Assembly: GCA_020850315.1 (NCBI GenBank)
Contig: JADZEY010000116.1
Span: forward strand, 1-45,452
Reading direction: 5' to 3'
DNA: 45,452 nt
From: Armatimonadota bacterium
Lineage (GTDB): Bacteria > Bacteroidota > Ignavibacteria > OLB7
Part shown: positions 8,643 through 17,200 of the stretch, one piece after another
How positions within the stretch are numbered: the stretch's first letter is position 1
Layout: every line of letters starts with the position of its first letter
Program-made: the position numbers and the translations under genes
Notes under the pieces: model-generated
What the model saw: only the letters and a program-made list of their open reading frames with translations
The model's database searches: none
Told to the model about the DNA's origin: nothing

Positions 8643-10025
8643 TTATTCGGCTTGCTTATCGGCTTCGGCAGCAGTGCTTTCGGCCACGGTGCTTTCGGCC
8701 ACGGTGCTTTCGGCAGCGGCTTGGGGAACTGGGCGGATGTCAATATCGCGCAGTTCGTCCTCTTCAAATTCCGCCATCATCACCCTGCGTAGTTCCTCTA
8801 TTTTGGCTGGGGTCATGCCTTCTAACGATAGGAGGGTTGCTGGGTCGGCTTTCAGGAATTCTTTTGCTGTTTCGATTTCGGCTTCCACCAACAGCTTGAA
8901 CAGGGCGTCGCCAACTTCTTCACGGAATTCCGCCAGTTCGATATCCTCGCCCCCTTCTTTCACCAGTGAGATGGAGTAGCCGGTGAGCTTCATGGCAAGG
9001 CGCACGTTTTGCCCGTTTTTGCCAATGGCAAGCGACACTTGGTCATCGGGGACCACCACGGTTGCGGTGCGGGTGTCGTTGTCAATCGTGATCTCCTTCA
9101 CTTTTGCTGGCTGCAAGGCGCGCGCAACAAATTGCTTGGCATCGCTGGACCAGGGGATAACGTCAATGTTCTCGTTGGCAAGCTCGCGGACGATAGAGTG
9201 GATGCGAACCCCTTTCATCCCGACGCACGCGCCAACTGGATCAACGCGCTCATCAAGCGACATCACCGCCACTTTTGCACGCTCCCCTGGCTCGCGGGCA
9301 ATCCCTTTCATCTCAATGATGCCATCGTAGATTTCTGGGATCTCAATCTCAAACAACCGCTGCAGAAATTGTGGGTCGCTGCGGCTGATGATAATCTCCG
9401 GTTGCCCCTGCCCTTCGTGAACGCGAACCTCCTTCAGCAAGGCGCGGACGGACTCCCCTTTCTTGTAGCGTTCGCGCCATATCTGCTCGTTGCGTGGCAT
9501 CCGCATTTCTACTTTGCCGTGCATCACGTACACGTCGTTGCGGCGCACTTGATAGACTTCGGTGACGATAATTTCCCCCACTTTTTGGCTGTACTCGGCC
9601 ACCACGTTATCGCGCTCAACTTCGCGGACGCGCTGGCTTAGGGTTTGCGCAGCCATGGAGATCATTCGGCGACCAAAGAACTCCGAAAGGTTTTCAAGGT
9701 TCAGTTCGGTTAGGTGCTCATCGCCAACTTCATAATTCTCTCCCTGGTGATTTGCTTCCTCGATGGCAATCTGCAGGTTGGGGTCTTCAACCTCATCCAC
9801 TACTTCGCGCAGCAGGTAGATTTCGATATCCCCTTTGTCCATGTTGACGATGATGTCGAAGTTGGAATCTTGCCCATACTTCTTGCGCACCATCTGGCTG
9901 AATGTGTCTTCAATAATTCCCTGCAACAGGTCGCGATCAATGTTTTTCTGGCGCGCCATTTCGGCAAACGCTTCAATGATCAACTGCTTATTGATGCTCG
10001 ATTTGGCTGATTTTCTCTTGGCCAT
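8643..10025 (-). CDS. nusA: Transcription termination/antitermination factor NusA
   Basis: RNA polymerase-binding factor that controls pausing, intrinsic termination and rRNA antitermination. The 460-residue product has the N-terminal polymerase-binding domain (about 1-135), an S1 domain (about 140-205), and two KH domains (about 235-350) with VGMKGVRI and IAIGKNGQNVRLAM. A helical C-terminal region with one helix-hairpin-helix-like segment (SLEGMTPAKIEEL) follows. The last 25 residues contain a small AESTV repeat encoded by near-identical 15-bp units (about 8670-8715). It starts at an ATG without a Shine-Dalgarno, 43 bases after rimP. It may autoregulate the operon through the leader terminator at 10699-10734. 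Confidence 0.97.
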   Translation of the reverse strand: MAKRKSAKSSINKQLIIEAFAEMARQKNIDRDLLQGIIEDTFSQMVRKKYGQDSNFDIIVNMDKGDIEIYLLREVVDEVEDPNLQIAIEEANHQGENYEVGDEHLTELNLENLSEFFGRRMISMAAQTLSQRVREVERDNVVAEYSQKVGEIIVTEVYQVRRNDVYVMHGKVEMRMPRNEQIWRERYKKGESVRALLKEVRVHEGQGQPEIIISRSDPQFLQRLFEIEIPEIYDGIIEMKGIAREPGERAKVAVMSLDERVDPVGACVGMKGVRIHSIVRELANENIDVIPWSSDAKQFVARALQPAKVKEITIDNDTRTATVVVPDDQVSLAIGKNGQNVRLAMKLTGYSISLVKEGGEDIELAEFREEVGDALFKLLVEAEIETAKEFLKADPATLLSLEGMTPAKIEELRRVMMAEFEEDELRDIDIRPVPQAAAESTVAESTVAESTAAEADKQAE

Positions 10026-10068
10026 GACGTTAATCGTAAACGCTTGTGCAGGATTGGTTCAATAATTT

Positions 10069-10545
10069 TTATAGCTCCGGCTCAACAATCGCTTGCTTCA
10101 CATCGGTAAGCGGGATGGTAAGCTGCTCGGCGGTGTCGCGGCGGCCAGCGCGGCGGGTTACGGTTAGCGCATCCGCCGATGCTTCGGCAAGCCGGAATAT
10201 CTCGGTACGGGTTGCCCCTTCTGAATCAGCATACTGGAGCTTCAGCAGCCGCCCAACGTTTTTGCGGTATTGCCAATCAAGCTGAAGCGGGCGGTCTAAC
10301 CCTGCCGAGGAAACCTCTAGGCGATAGCGGCCAGCGATTGCTTCTTCGTGTTGATCCAGCAAGGCACTAACCCAGCGGCTTAGCTCGGTTAGCTGATCCA
10401 GCTGCACGCCTTGCTCGGAGTCCACAATCACCTCTACGACGGAAGTGTTTCGCTGCCCGCGCCGAATCACCTCCAACAGCACCATTCCGCGCTGTTCGGT
10501 TTCTTGGCGGATCATCTCTTCTATCTGTTGCGGCAGTCCGCTCAT
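10069..10545 (-). CDS. rimP: Ribosome maturation factor RimP
   Basis: Acts early in 30S assembly. The 158-residue protein matches family length. It shows the N-terminal alpha/beta domain (VVEVIVDSEQGVQLDQLTEL) and the linker motif YRLEVSSAGLDRPL, a mild variant of the usual SSPGLDRPL with Ala replacing Pro, then an SH3-like C-terminal domain. It is the first gene of the operon, starting at the ATG at 10545, with about 200 nt of leader back to the best promoter. Confidence 0.94.
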   Translation of the reverse strand: MSGLPQQIEEMIRQETEQRGMVLLEVIRRGQRNTSVVEVIVDSEQGVQLDQLTELSRWVSALLDQHEEAIAGRYRLEVSSAGLDRPLQLDWQYRKNVGRLLKLQYADSEGATRTEIFRLAEASADALTVTRRAGRRDTAEQLTIPLTDVKQAIVEPEL

Positions 10546-10601
10546 TGCTTCGGGTTATTCCAAGCCGTGAAGGGCCTGCGGCATACGCCCCCAGACCCGT
10601 T

Positions 10602-10621
10602 GGCAATAGTTTAGTATTGCC
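10602..10621. promoter_or_regulatory. Short palindrome in the rimP leader
   Basis: GGCAATA (10602-10608) and TATTGCC (10615-10621) form a perfect 7-bp inverted repeat with a 6-nt spacer, overlapping the weak promoter candidate at 10611-10639. It may be an operator or an mRNA hairpin ahead of rimP. Confidence 0.4.
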
Positions 10622-10639
10622 TTCCCCCATGATGCTCAA
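10611..10639 (-). promoter_or_regulatory. Weak secondary promoter candidate for rimP operon
   Basis: On the minus strand TTGAGC (10639-10634) is followed after 17 nt by TACTAA (10616-10611). Both boxes are imperfect, so this is only a candidate. It would bypass the terminator at 10699-10734. Confidence 0.25.
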
Positions 10640-10698
10640 TCCCCTTGTTCACGAAAGATGCGCCAATGGCACACTCTCTCTTTCAATGCCTGATGGGG

Positions 10699-10734
10699 AA
10701 AAAAAAGTGGGCACGCGTTTCCGCCCTTGCCCAC
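10699..10734 (-). terminator. Intrinsic terminator in the leader of the rimP-nusA operon (candidate attenuator)
   Basis: On the minus strand GTGGGCA pairs with TGCCCAC (7 bp, plus an inner GCG-GAAA-CGC tetraloop stem), followed directly by eight U residues (plus-strand A run 10699-10706). This is a canonical intrinsic terminator. It lies about 10 bases after the expected start of transcription from the promoter at 10751-10782 and 154 bases before rimP, and no gene ends upstream of it on this strand. It is therefore a leader terminator, or it ends a roughly 45-nt RNA. Confidence 0.75.
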
Positions 10735-10750
10735 TGAGAAAGGAGTGCTG

Positions 10751-10782
10751 CAAAGATACGGTTGTGCCGCAAGCTGACGCAA
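10751..10782 (-). promoter_or_regulatory. Main promoter candidate for the rimP-nusA-infB operon
   Basis: On the minus strand TTGCGT (10782-10777), 18-nt spacer, TATCTTTG (10758-10751), continuing CAG. The 11-mer TATCTTTGCAG is identical to that in the groES promoter at 23699, and the element agrees with the FCB-type TA-N2-TTTG box. Transcription would begin near 10745. Confidence 0.65.
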
Positions 10783-10824
10783 GGGGGCGGGGGGGAAAAG
10801 AAGGAACGTTACGGGTTGAGAACA

Positions 10825-10858
10825 TTGGTTGGGTGTGGGGGAAGTTGCCGTAACTTTG
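10825..10858 (+). promoter_or_regulatory. Promoter candidate for the secreted FN3-like protein
   Basis: TAACTTTG (10851-10858, followed by CAG) with TTGG repeats 18-22 nt upstream (10825-10832). It faces away from the minus promoter at 10751-10782, about 42 bases apart. The mRNA leader would be about 165 nt; I see no recognisable riboswitch in it. Confidence 0.55.
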
Positions 10859-11030
10859 CAGCCCCTTCGCGTGATTGCCTGTTGTTGTGGTTCCCTGCGT
10901 TCACCCACTACGGCAGAGCAAGCGGCTCTGGCAACAAGCAAATGGCCATACCGTTGTGGCTGATTCTGGGGAATGCGACGGCACACAAGAAATCCATAAT
11001 CAGTTCAACCATACAGAGATAGGTTCTCCT

Positions 11031-14000
11031 ATGCGCAGATTTCTACAACTCTCTATCAGCTGCCTATCATTGCTGTTGTTTGCTGTTGCCAACGATGCAA
11101 CGGCACAAGGGCGGCGCATCAGCAGCTTCCCCTACACCCAACTGTTTGGGTTCGTGACGGCTGGCGTTACTCAGTTCCCCACCACCAATGTGGATGGTGG
11201 TGAGTTCGTTGATGATGATTCAACAGCAACAACGTGGGTTGGTGCTTCAAGCGCAGGCTTGTACAACGCTGGCGGAAAAATCCGGATACAGACAACCAGC
11301 GCAAAAACACGGCAAGGCTTTGTTTGGTATGGCGACCTTAGCAACGCCAACGCCGATAGCCTGAGCGTTGCTTGGAATAAAGTGACGAACCTTCCCGCTG
11401 GAACCCGAACAAGCGAACTCCGGATTGCAACAAACGGAGGTAGCGGCGGCGCGTTTACCGATGTTTCGGGGGTTACATGGCCCACGTTCGATAACTCAAT
11501 CACGTCGCAAAGTGGAATCCTTAAAATCAAGCTACCCGCGTCGTTGCACGGAAGCTCGGATGTTCGCATCCGCATCTACATCTATCACGGTGGTGCTGGA
11601 AGCGGGGATCAACCACAGCTGGAGGTTGACACCCTGAAAATCACTACCACTTGCCTTGGTCCCGCAACCGCTACGTTCGATTCGGCGGGGGCAATCGGCA
11701 CGCAGAATATGTGGCTCTATTTCAAAGCCACGGCCCGCACCGATTCGATGCTGGTGATTAAGCGGGAAGGGACATCGGCGCCAACCGCCTTGCCCGCCGA
11801 CGGCACACGCTACACCGCCGGGCAAGGGCTGAATGGAACCGATACTGTGGTGTTCTGGGGCCCCGCAACCAAGGCGCGCGCACACGTCGCCGGATTGAAA
11901 AATGCCACGGCCTACAAGTTCACCATCTACGGCTGGCGAACCTGCTCGGCCACCTACTCGGTGGGGGATACGGTTGCCGCCACAACGCTATCGGCCTGTG
12001 CTGAAACGCCCGATAAAATCACGAACATCAGCGCGCCCTATGTTGATGCCACAACGGTGAAGTTCGACTTCACCACCGGAGCCCGCACCGATAGCGTGCT
12101 GATTATTCGCCGCAAAAATGCCCCGCCGGGGCTTGGCCCATCCCCCAAAAAACGCTACTTAGTTGGGGAGATTGTCGGGCTGGATAACACCGTTGTCTAT
12201 TTTGGCCCGCCCGACTCTCTTGTCACAGTGATTGGCCACCAGTCGGACTCGCTGTATGTCTATTCCTTCTACGGATTCCAATCCTGCAATGTCACCTACA
12301 ACGGCATTGGATCGCTGGATACCGTGCGGATGCGCTGCACTGGCCAACCGCGTGATGTGTCGTCGCTGACCGCCCGCTACACCAGTTCCAACAGCGCGGG
12401 CCTGCAAATATCGCTGACCGGGTTTGCCGACCATTACCTGGTGTTCCGCGATGGCGGCAACGGGCTTCCGCCAACGCTGACCAACGGAACCGATTACCCC
12501 GTTGGGACCATCGTTGGCGACGATACCGTGAAATACTACGGAACCAGCCGCCGCCCAGCCATTACCGGGCTGCCAGCAGCAACCGCCTCGACGTTCCATG
12601 CCTACGGCGTGCGCCAGTGCAACAGCACCTACTCAAGCAGCGGGGCATCGGCCACCACCACCACAAAGCCGGCTTGCGCTTCCACCCCAGATATGCTGAA
12701 CGTGCAGGGGCTGGAGATTGTGAAAAACGTCACCGACACCTTGCAGCTGCGCTGGCGGAAACTGAGTGGCGTGGACAGCTTTGTGGTGGTAGCCCGGATT
12801 GACTCCACCCCGGGCTACGCGCCACCCAACGGCTGGCTGTACGACAAAACCGACCAGTTCGGCGGAGCCTACGTGCTGGCCACCGTTCCGGCAACCGACA
12901 CGCAAACAACAATTTTGCGGCTGCCAAGCAACACCGCCTACTTCTTGCAGATCTACGGGATGCGTGCCTGCGATCTTGCCTACAGTTTCAGTTCGGCAAC
13001 GCTGGCCTTTGCCACGCCTGGAACGCAGGTTTCGCAACGGTTTGCGGTGCGGGCCAAAACGTTGCCAAGCCTAACCTTTGGCTTTGCAACGATCACCTTC
13101 ACCAAAGCTCCACTTGCCGATGGCAGCTTGCTGATAACCCGACGCGGCGGCCCCCCGGGCCCCGGAACCCGAGGATTACCATTTTTCCGCGCCGGAAAAT
13201 CGCCGGTGGATGTGGTGAGCAACTACCGTTGGTGGAGCTTTAACCGTGTGGGGCTTGATAGCTTCCAGTATGATATGCGGCTTGATGTCACAGGAATTTC
13301 AGGGGTGAAAGACACTGGCGATTTAGAGATTCTGTACCGCCCTCACCCCGATAGCGTATGGTTGGATATCATCACAACCGCACGGGAAACTGACGGTGGG
13401 AAACTGGTGCTCCGTTCCAACGATCGCTACTTCTTTAGCGATTACGCAATCGGTGCCAACAGCAAAAGCAATGTGCTTCCGGTGAAACTGATCTCCTTCA
13501 CCGGATACGCCCGCCCGGGCCAGGCAACGCTGCGCTGGCGAACCGCTGGCGAATTGAACACGCTTGGCTTCCGGGTCTATCGCGCTCGGGTGGCGGCAAA
13601 TGGAGTTGCCGGGGATCAGGCAATCGTTGCTGATTACATGAGTGATAACCGCCTGCGCAGCAATGGGAACACCACCCTCCCGCGTGACTACGCACTGCTT
13701 GATGCCGACGACGAATTATTCACCCCCGGGAACTATCGCTACCGATTGGAAGAGGTCACGGTGGATGGAACCACCGAAACGGTAGGGGAGTTGATGGTGG
13801 AAGTTGCCCAGGAAACTACCGGCGCGTTGCGGTTTGGCCCGATAACACCAAACCCAACAACCGGAGCCATGACCCTGCGGTTTGCCTTGCCCGAAGAAAG
13901 CAACGTCCACGTGGCGCTGCACGACCTAACCGGGCGGGAACTACGGACACTGGTTGCCAACCAGCATCTGAGCGCAGGAACCCACACCATTGCCGTTGCT

Positions 14001-14087
14001 GGCGATGATCTTCCGGCAGGAACCTACTACTGCCGATTGACCTGCAATGGCCAAACAAAACTTCAGCCTGTGGTGATTGTGCGATAG
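11031..14087 (+). CDS. Secreted multi-FN3-like protein with T9SS C-terminal sorting domain
   Basis: A 1018-residue predicted surface or secreted protein. I start at the ATG at 11031, giving a classic signal peptide (MRRFLQLSIS to TAQ, about 25 residues). An N-terminal beta-rich domain (about 26-205) is followed by four tandem modules of about 113 residues with FN3-like traits, each opening with Cys-x-x-x-Pro/Ala and closing with a YG-x-R/Q-x-Cys-x-x-x-Tyr motif: Cys pairs 208/305, 323/419, 436/530, 549/647. Then comes a stalk domain with LPVKLISFTGYARPG, and a T9SS type A sorting domain (about 940-1018: PNPTTG, LTGRELR, LPAGTYYCRL). Ligand or enzymatic role is not recognisable. An intrinsic terminator follows. 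Confidence 0.85.
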   Translation: MRRFLQLSISCLSLLLFAVANDATAQGRRISSFPYTQLFGFVTAGVTQFPTTNVDGGEFVDDDSTATTWVGASSAGLYNAGGKIRIQTTSAKTRQGFVWYGDLSNANADSLSVAWNKVTNLPAGTRTSELRIATNGGSGGAFTDVSGVTWPTFDNSITSQSGILKIKLPASLHGSSDVRIRIYIYHGGAGSGDQPQLEVDTLKITTTCLGPATATFDSAGAIGTQNMWLYFKATARTDSMLVIKREGTSAPTALPADGTRYTAGQGLNGTDTVVFWGPATKARAHVAGLKNATAYKFTIYGWRTCSATYSVGDTVAATTLSACAETPDKITNISAPYVDATTVKFDFTTGARTDSVLIIRRKNAPPGLGPSPKKRYLVGEIVGLDNTVVYFGPPDSLVTVIGHQSDSLYVYSFYGFQSCNVTYNGIGSLDTVRMRCTGQPRDVSSLTARYTSSNSAGLQISLTGFADHYLVFRDGGNGLPPTLTNGTDYPVGTIVGDDTVKYYGTSRRPAITGLPAATASTFHAYGVRQCNSTYSSSGASATTTTKPACASTPDMLNVQGLEIVKNVTDTLQLRWRKLSGVDSFVVVARIDSTPGYAPPNGWLYDKTDQFGGAYVLATVPATDTQTTILRLPSNTAYFLQIYGMRACDLAYSFSSATLAFATPGTQVSQRFAVRAKTLPSLTFGFATITFTKAPLADGSLLITRRGGPPGPGTRGLPFFRAGKSPVDVVSNYRWWSFNRVGLDSFQYDMRLDVTGISGVKDTGDLEILYRPHPDSVWLDIITTARETDGGKLVLRSNDRYFFSDYAIGANSKSNVLPVKLISFTGYARPGQATLRWRTAGELNTLGFRVYRARVAANGVAGDQAIVADYMSDNRLRSNGNTTLPRDYALLDADDELFTPGNYRYRLEEVTVDGTTETVGELMVEVAQETTGALRFGPITPNPTTGAMTLRFALPEESNVHVALHDLTGRELRTLVANQHLSAGTHTIAVAGDDLPAGTYYCRLTCNGQTKLQPVVIVR

Positions 14088-14108
14088 CTTCAATCCCTAA
14101 TCTTCCGT

Positions 14109-14155
14109 GCCGCCGCCTTTTGGGGGAATCGCTCCCGAAAGGCGGCGGCTTGTTG
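14109..14155 (+). terminator. Intrinsic terminator after the FN3-like gene
   Basis: A 12-bp stem GCCGCCGCCTTT / AAAGGCGGCGGC (14109-14120 and 14138-14149) with a 17-nt loop, followed by TTGTTGTT, lies 21 bases after the stop codon. Confidence 0.8.
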
Positions 14156-14176
14156 TTCCCCGCAGGCCGCAATGCG

Positions 14177-14205
14177 TTGTTGAACCAGCGATTCTGTTAC
14201 CTTTG
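14177..14205 (+). promoter_or_regulatory. Promoter candidate for the hybrid kinase
   Basis: TACCTTTG (14198-14205) fits TA-N2-TTTG; an upstream TTGTTG (14177-14182) is only 15 nt away, so the -33 element is weak. It lies between the preceding terminator and the start codon at 14251. Confidence 0.4.
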
Positions 14206-14250
14206 CTTCCCGAACAATCCTACCTGCTTGGTAGCCCACTTTTTTTGCCA

Positions 14251-17200
14251 ATGAAGGCCCCTTTCCCAGCGAACGAAGCCAACCGACTTGCCGCACTACT
14301 CCGCTACGGTGTTCTGGATACCGACGCGGAGCAATCATTTGATGATCTGACGGCGTTGGCAGCCCAAATCTGCGGAACGCCAATCGCGCTGATAACACTG
14401 GTTGATGCCGAACGCCTGTGGTTCAAATCCAACATCGGGATGAACGCCACCGAAATCAGCCGCGATATCGCTTTCTGTGCCCACGCAATCCTGACCCCTG
14501 ACGATCTGTTCGTTGTTCCCGACACATTGCTGGATGAACGATTTGCCACCAACCCGCTGGTGGTGGGGGAAACCAACATCCGGTTTTACGCAGGCGCGCC
14601 AATCGTCACCCCCGATGGCTACGCGCTGGGGAACCTTTGCGTGCTTGATTGCGTGCCACGCACACTTACCCCCCAGCAGCAATCCACACTCCAAAAACTC
14701 AGCCGCCAAGCAATCAACCTGCTTGAGCTTCGGCTGAACCTTTCGGAGCTGCACGACACCCACAGCTTGCTCCGCGAAAGTGAGCACCGCTATCGGATGT
14801 TGGTGGAACTATCCGGCGATATGGTTACGCAGTTAGAGATGGATGGAACCTACACCTATGCTTCGCCGGCAACCCGCGCAGTGGTGGGGTACGAACCAGA
14901 AGAAATCGTTGGCAAAAACGCTGTTGACTTTCTTCATCCCGATGATCTTCAACGGATGATTGAAGTCTATGAGCGGGGGGAAGGAAGCGAGGATCTGGTG
15001 CAGACCTACAACTACCGCTTTCGCCACCGCGAAGGGCACTGGGTGTGGCTGGAAACCGCCAGCCGTGTGGTGTTGCAGCTGCCCAGCCGCTACCGCCGTA
15101 TTGTGGCTACCTCACGCGATATCACCTCCGGCATTGAAGCCGAGCAAACGCTGCGCGAAAGCGAGGAGCAATACCGCTCGGTAGTGTCGGCCTTGATAGA
15201 AGGGGTGATGCTGATAGCGGGAAGCGGCGAGATCATGACCTGCAACGCAGCAGCCGAAGCAATCCTTACAACCTCTAGTGAGCATCTGCTTGGCCGAAAT
15301 ATCTTTACTGAAAAAGTAAGCCACATCCATGAAGATGGCTCCCCATTCTGCATCGAAGAATATCCGGCATATATCACTGCCACAACTGGGGAGTCGTGCA
15401 CCAACGTAGTGATGGGCTTGTCGCACCCAGAGAAGGGAATGATCTGGCTTTCGCTCAACTCGCTTCCGGTGATGCACGCAGGGACAACCGCGCCCTACAC
15501 TGCTGTTGTTTCCTTCACTGATATCACCGAACGGAAGCGATCCGAGGACGAAATGCGGGCCAGCGAGGAACGCTACAAGTACCTTGTGGATCACGCCAGC
15601 GACATCATCTACCGCGCCAACGCCGAAGGGGAGTTCACCTTTGTGAACCCGACTGCCGTGCGGGTGCTGGGGTTCCAGCTTGATGAGTTAATCGGGAAGC
15701 ATTACATGGCACTTGTTGCCCCAGCCCACCGCGACGGGGCAAAACGCTTCTACCTGAAGCAGTTCATCACCCGCACTCTTAACACCTACTACGAATTCCC
15801 CTGCATCGCCCACGACGGGCGGACGTTGTGGTTTGGCCAAAACGTCCATTTGATTCTTGAGGGGGGAAGGATTGCTGGATTCCAAGCCGTTGCGCGCGAC
15901 ATCACCGAACGGAAGCAGGTGGAGGAAGCACTGCGCGAAAGCGAAGCACTGTTCCACACCGCCTTCGATTCCGCGCCGATTGGAATGGCACTGGTCTCCA
16001 TTGAAGGGCATTGGCTGCAAGTTAATCGCGCCTTGTGCCAGATTGTGGGATACAGCGAGGAGGAGTTGCTGCAAACCAATTTCCAAAGCATCACCCACAC
16101 CGATGACTTGGAACCACAGATGGACCTGCTGTACCGCACATTGATTGGCGAGCTTCCTGGATACCAAATGGAGAAGCGGTACATCCACAAGCAGGGATAT
16201 TCTGTTTGGACACAGCTAAGCGTTTCCATCGTTCGCGATCCGCAGAGCAAGCCCCTCTATTTTATCTCACAGATTCAAGATATCACTGCCCAACGGCAGA
16301 CCCTGACCGAGCTTGCCGAGGCCCGCGACGCGGCGTTGGAATCCACACGGCTGAAGTCGCAGTTTTTGGCCAACATGAGCCACGAAATCCGCACCCCAAT
16401 GAACGGCATCATCGGCATGGCCGACCTGCTGATGACCACAAGATTAGAGCCGGAACAACGCCAATTTGCCAGCACTATCCAAGCCTCGGCATTGGATCTG
16501 CTGACGATCCTGAACGACATCTTGGATTTCTCCAAAATTGAGGCCGGGAAGGTCAGCTTTGAGAATATCCCCTTCTCGCTTCGTGGGGCGCTGACCGCCA
16601 TCACCCAACTGCTGTGGCCGCGCGCCAACGCCAAAGGTATCCACCTTGCCTTCAGCATTGCCCCCGATGTTCCCGACCGCCTGATGGGGGATCCGGTTAG
16701 GTTGCGGCAAGTGCTGAACAATCTTCTGAACAACGCCATTAAGTTCACCGCCTTCGGGGAAGTAGTGGTTCGAGTGATGATGGCAGAAGAGCAGCCGCCG
16801 GGGGCCGTCACCGTGCGGTTCCAAGTGAGCGATACCGGAATCGGCATCTCTAGCAACGTGCTTCCGCAGTTGTTCACCCCATTTAACCAAGCCGATAACT
16901 CCACCACCCGCAAGTATGGCGGAACTGGTTTGGGGCTTGCCATTTGCCAGCAATTAGTGGAGCTGATGGGGGGAACAATCGGTGTGCAAAGCCAAAGCGG
17001 AATCGGCTCCACCTTCTGGTTTGTGCTCACCTTCCCGCTGGCATCGGAAGCAATCGTGGAAGCACACCACCCCCCGCCAGCATTGCAGTATCCAGAGCGT
17101 GAGGAACAAGCATTGCACAACGCCAGCACACGGATACTTGTGGCCGAGGACAACCCGATCAACCAGCGGGTGACGGTTGGCCAGCTTGCACGGCTCGGAT

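Noticed and set aside
10875-11030. Upstream extension of the FN3-like secreted protein
   Set aside because: The extra 52 residues would precede a complete signal peptide and lie in the predicted mRNA leader.
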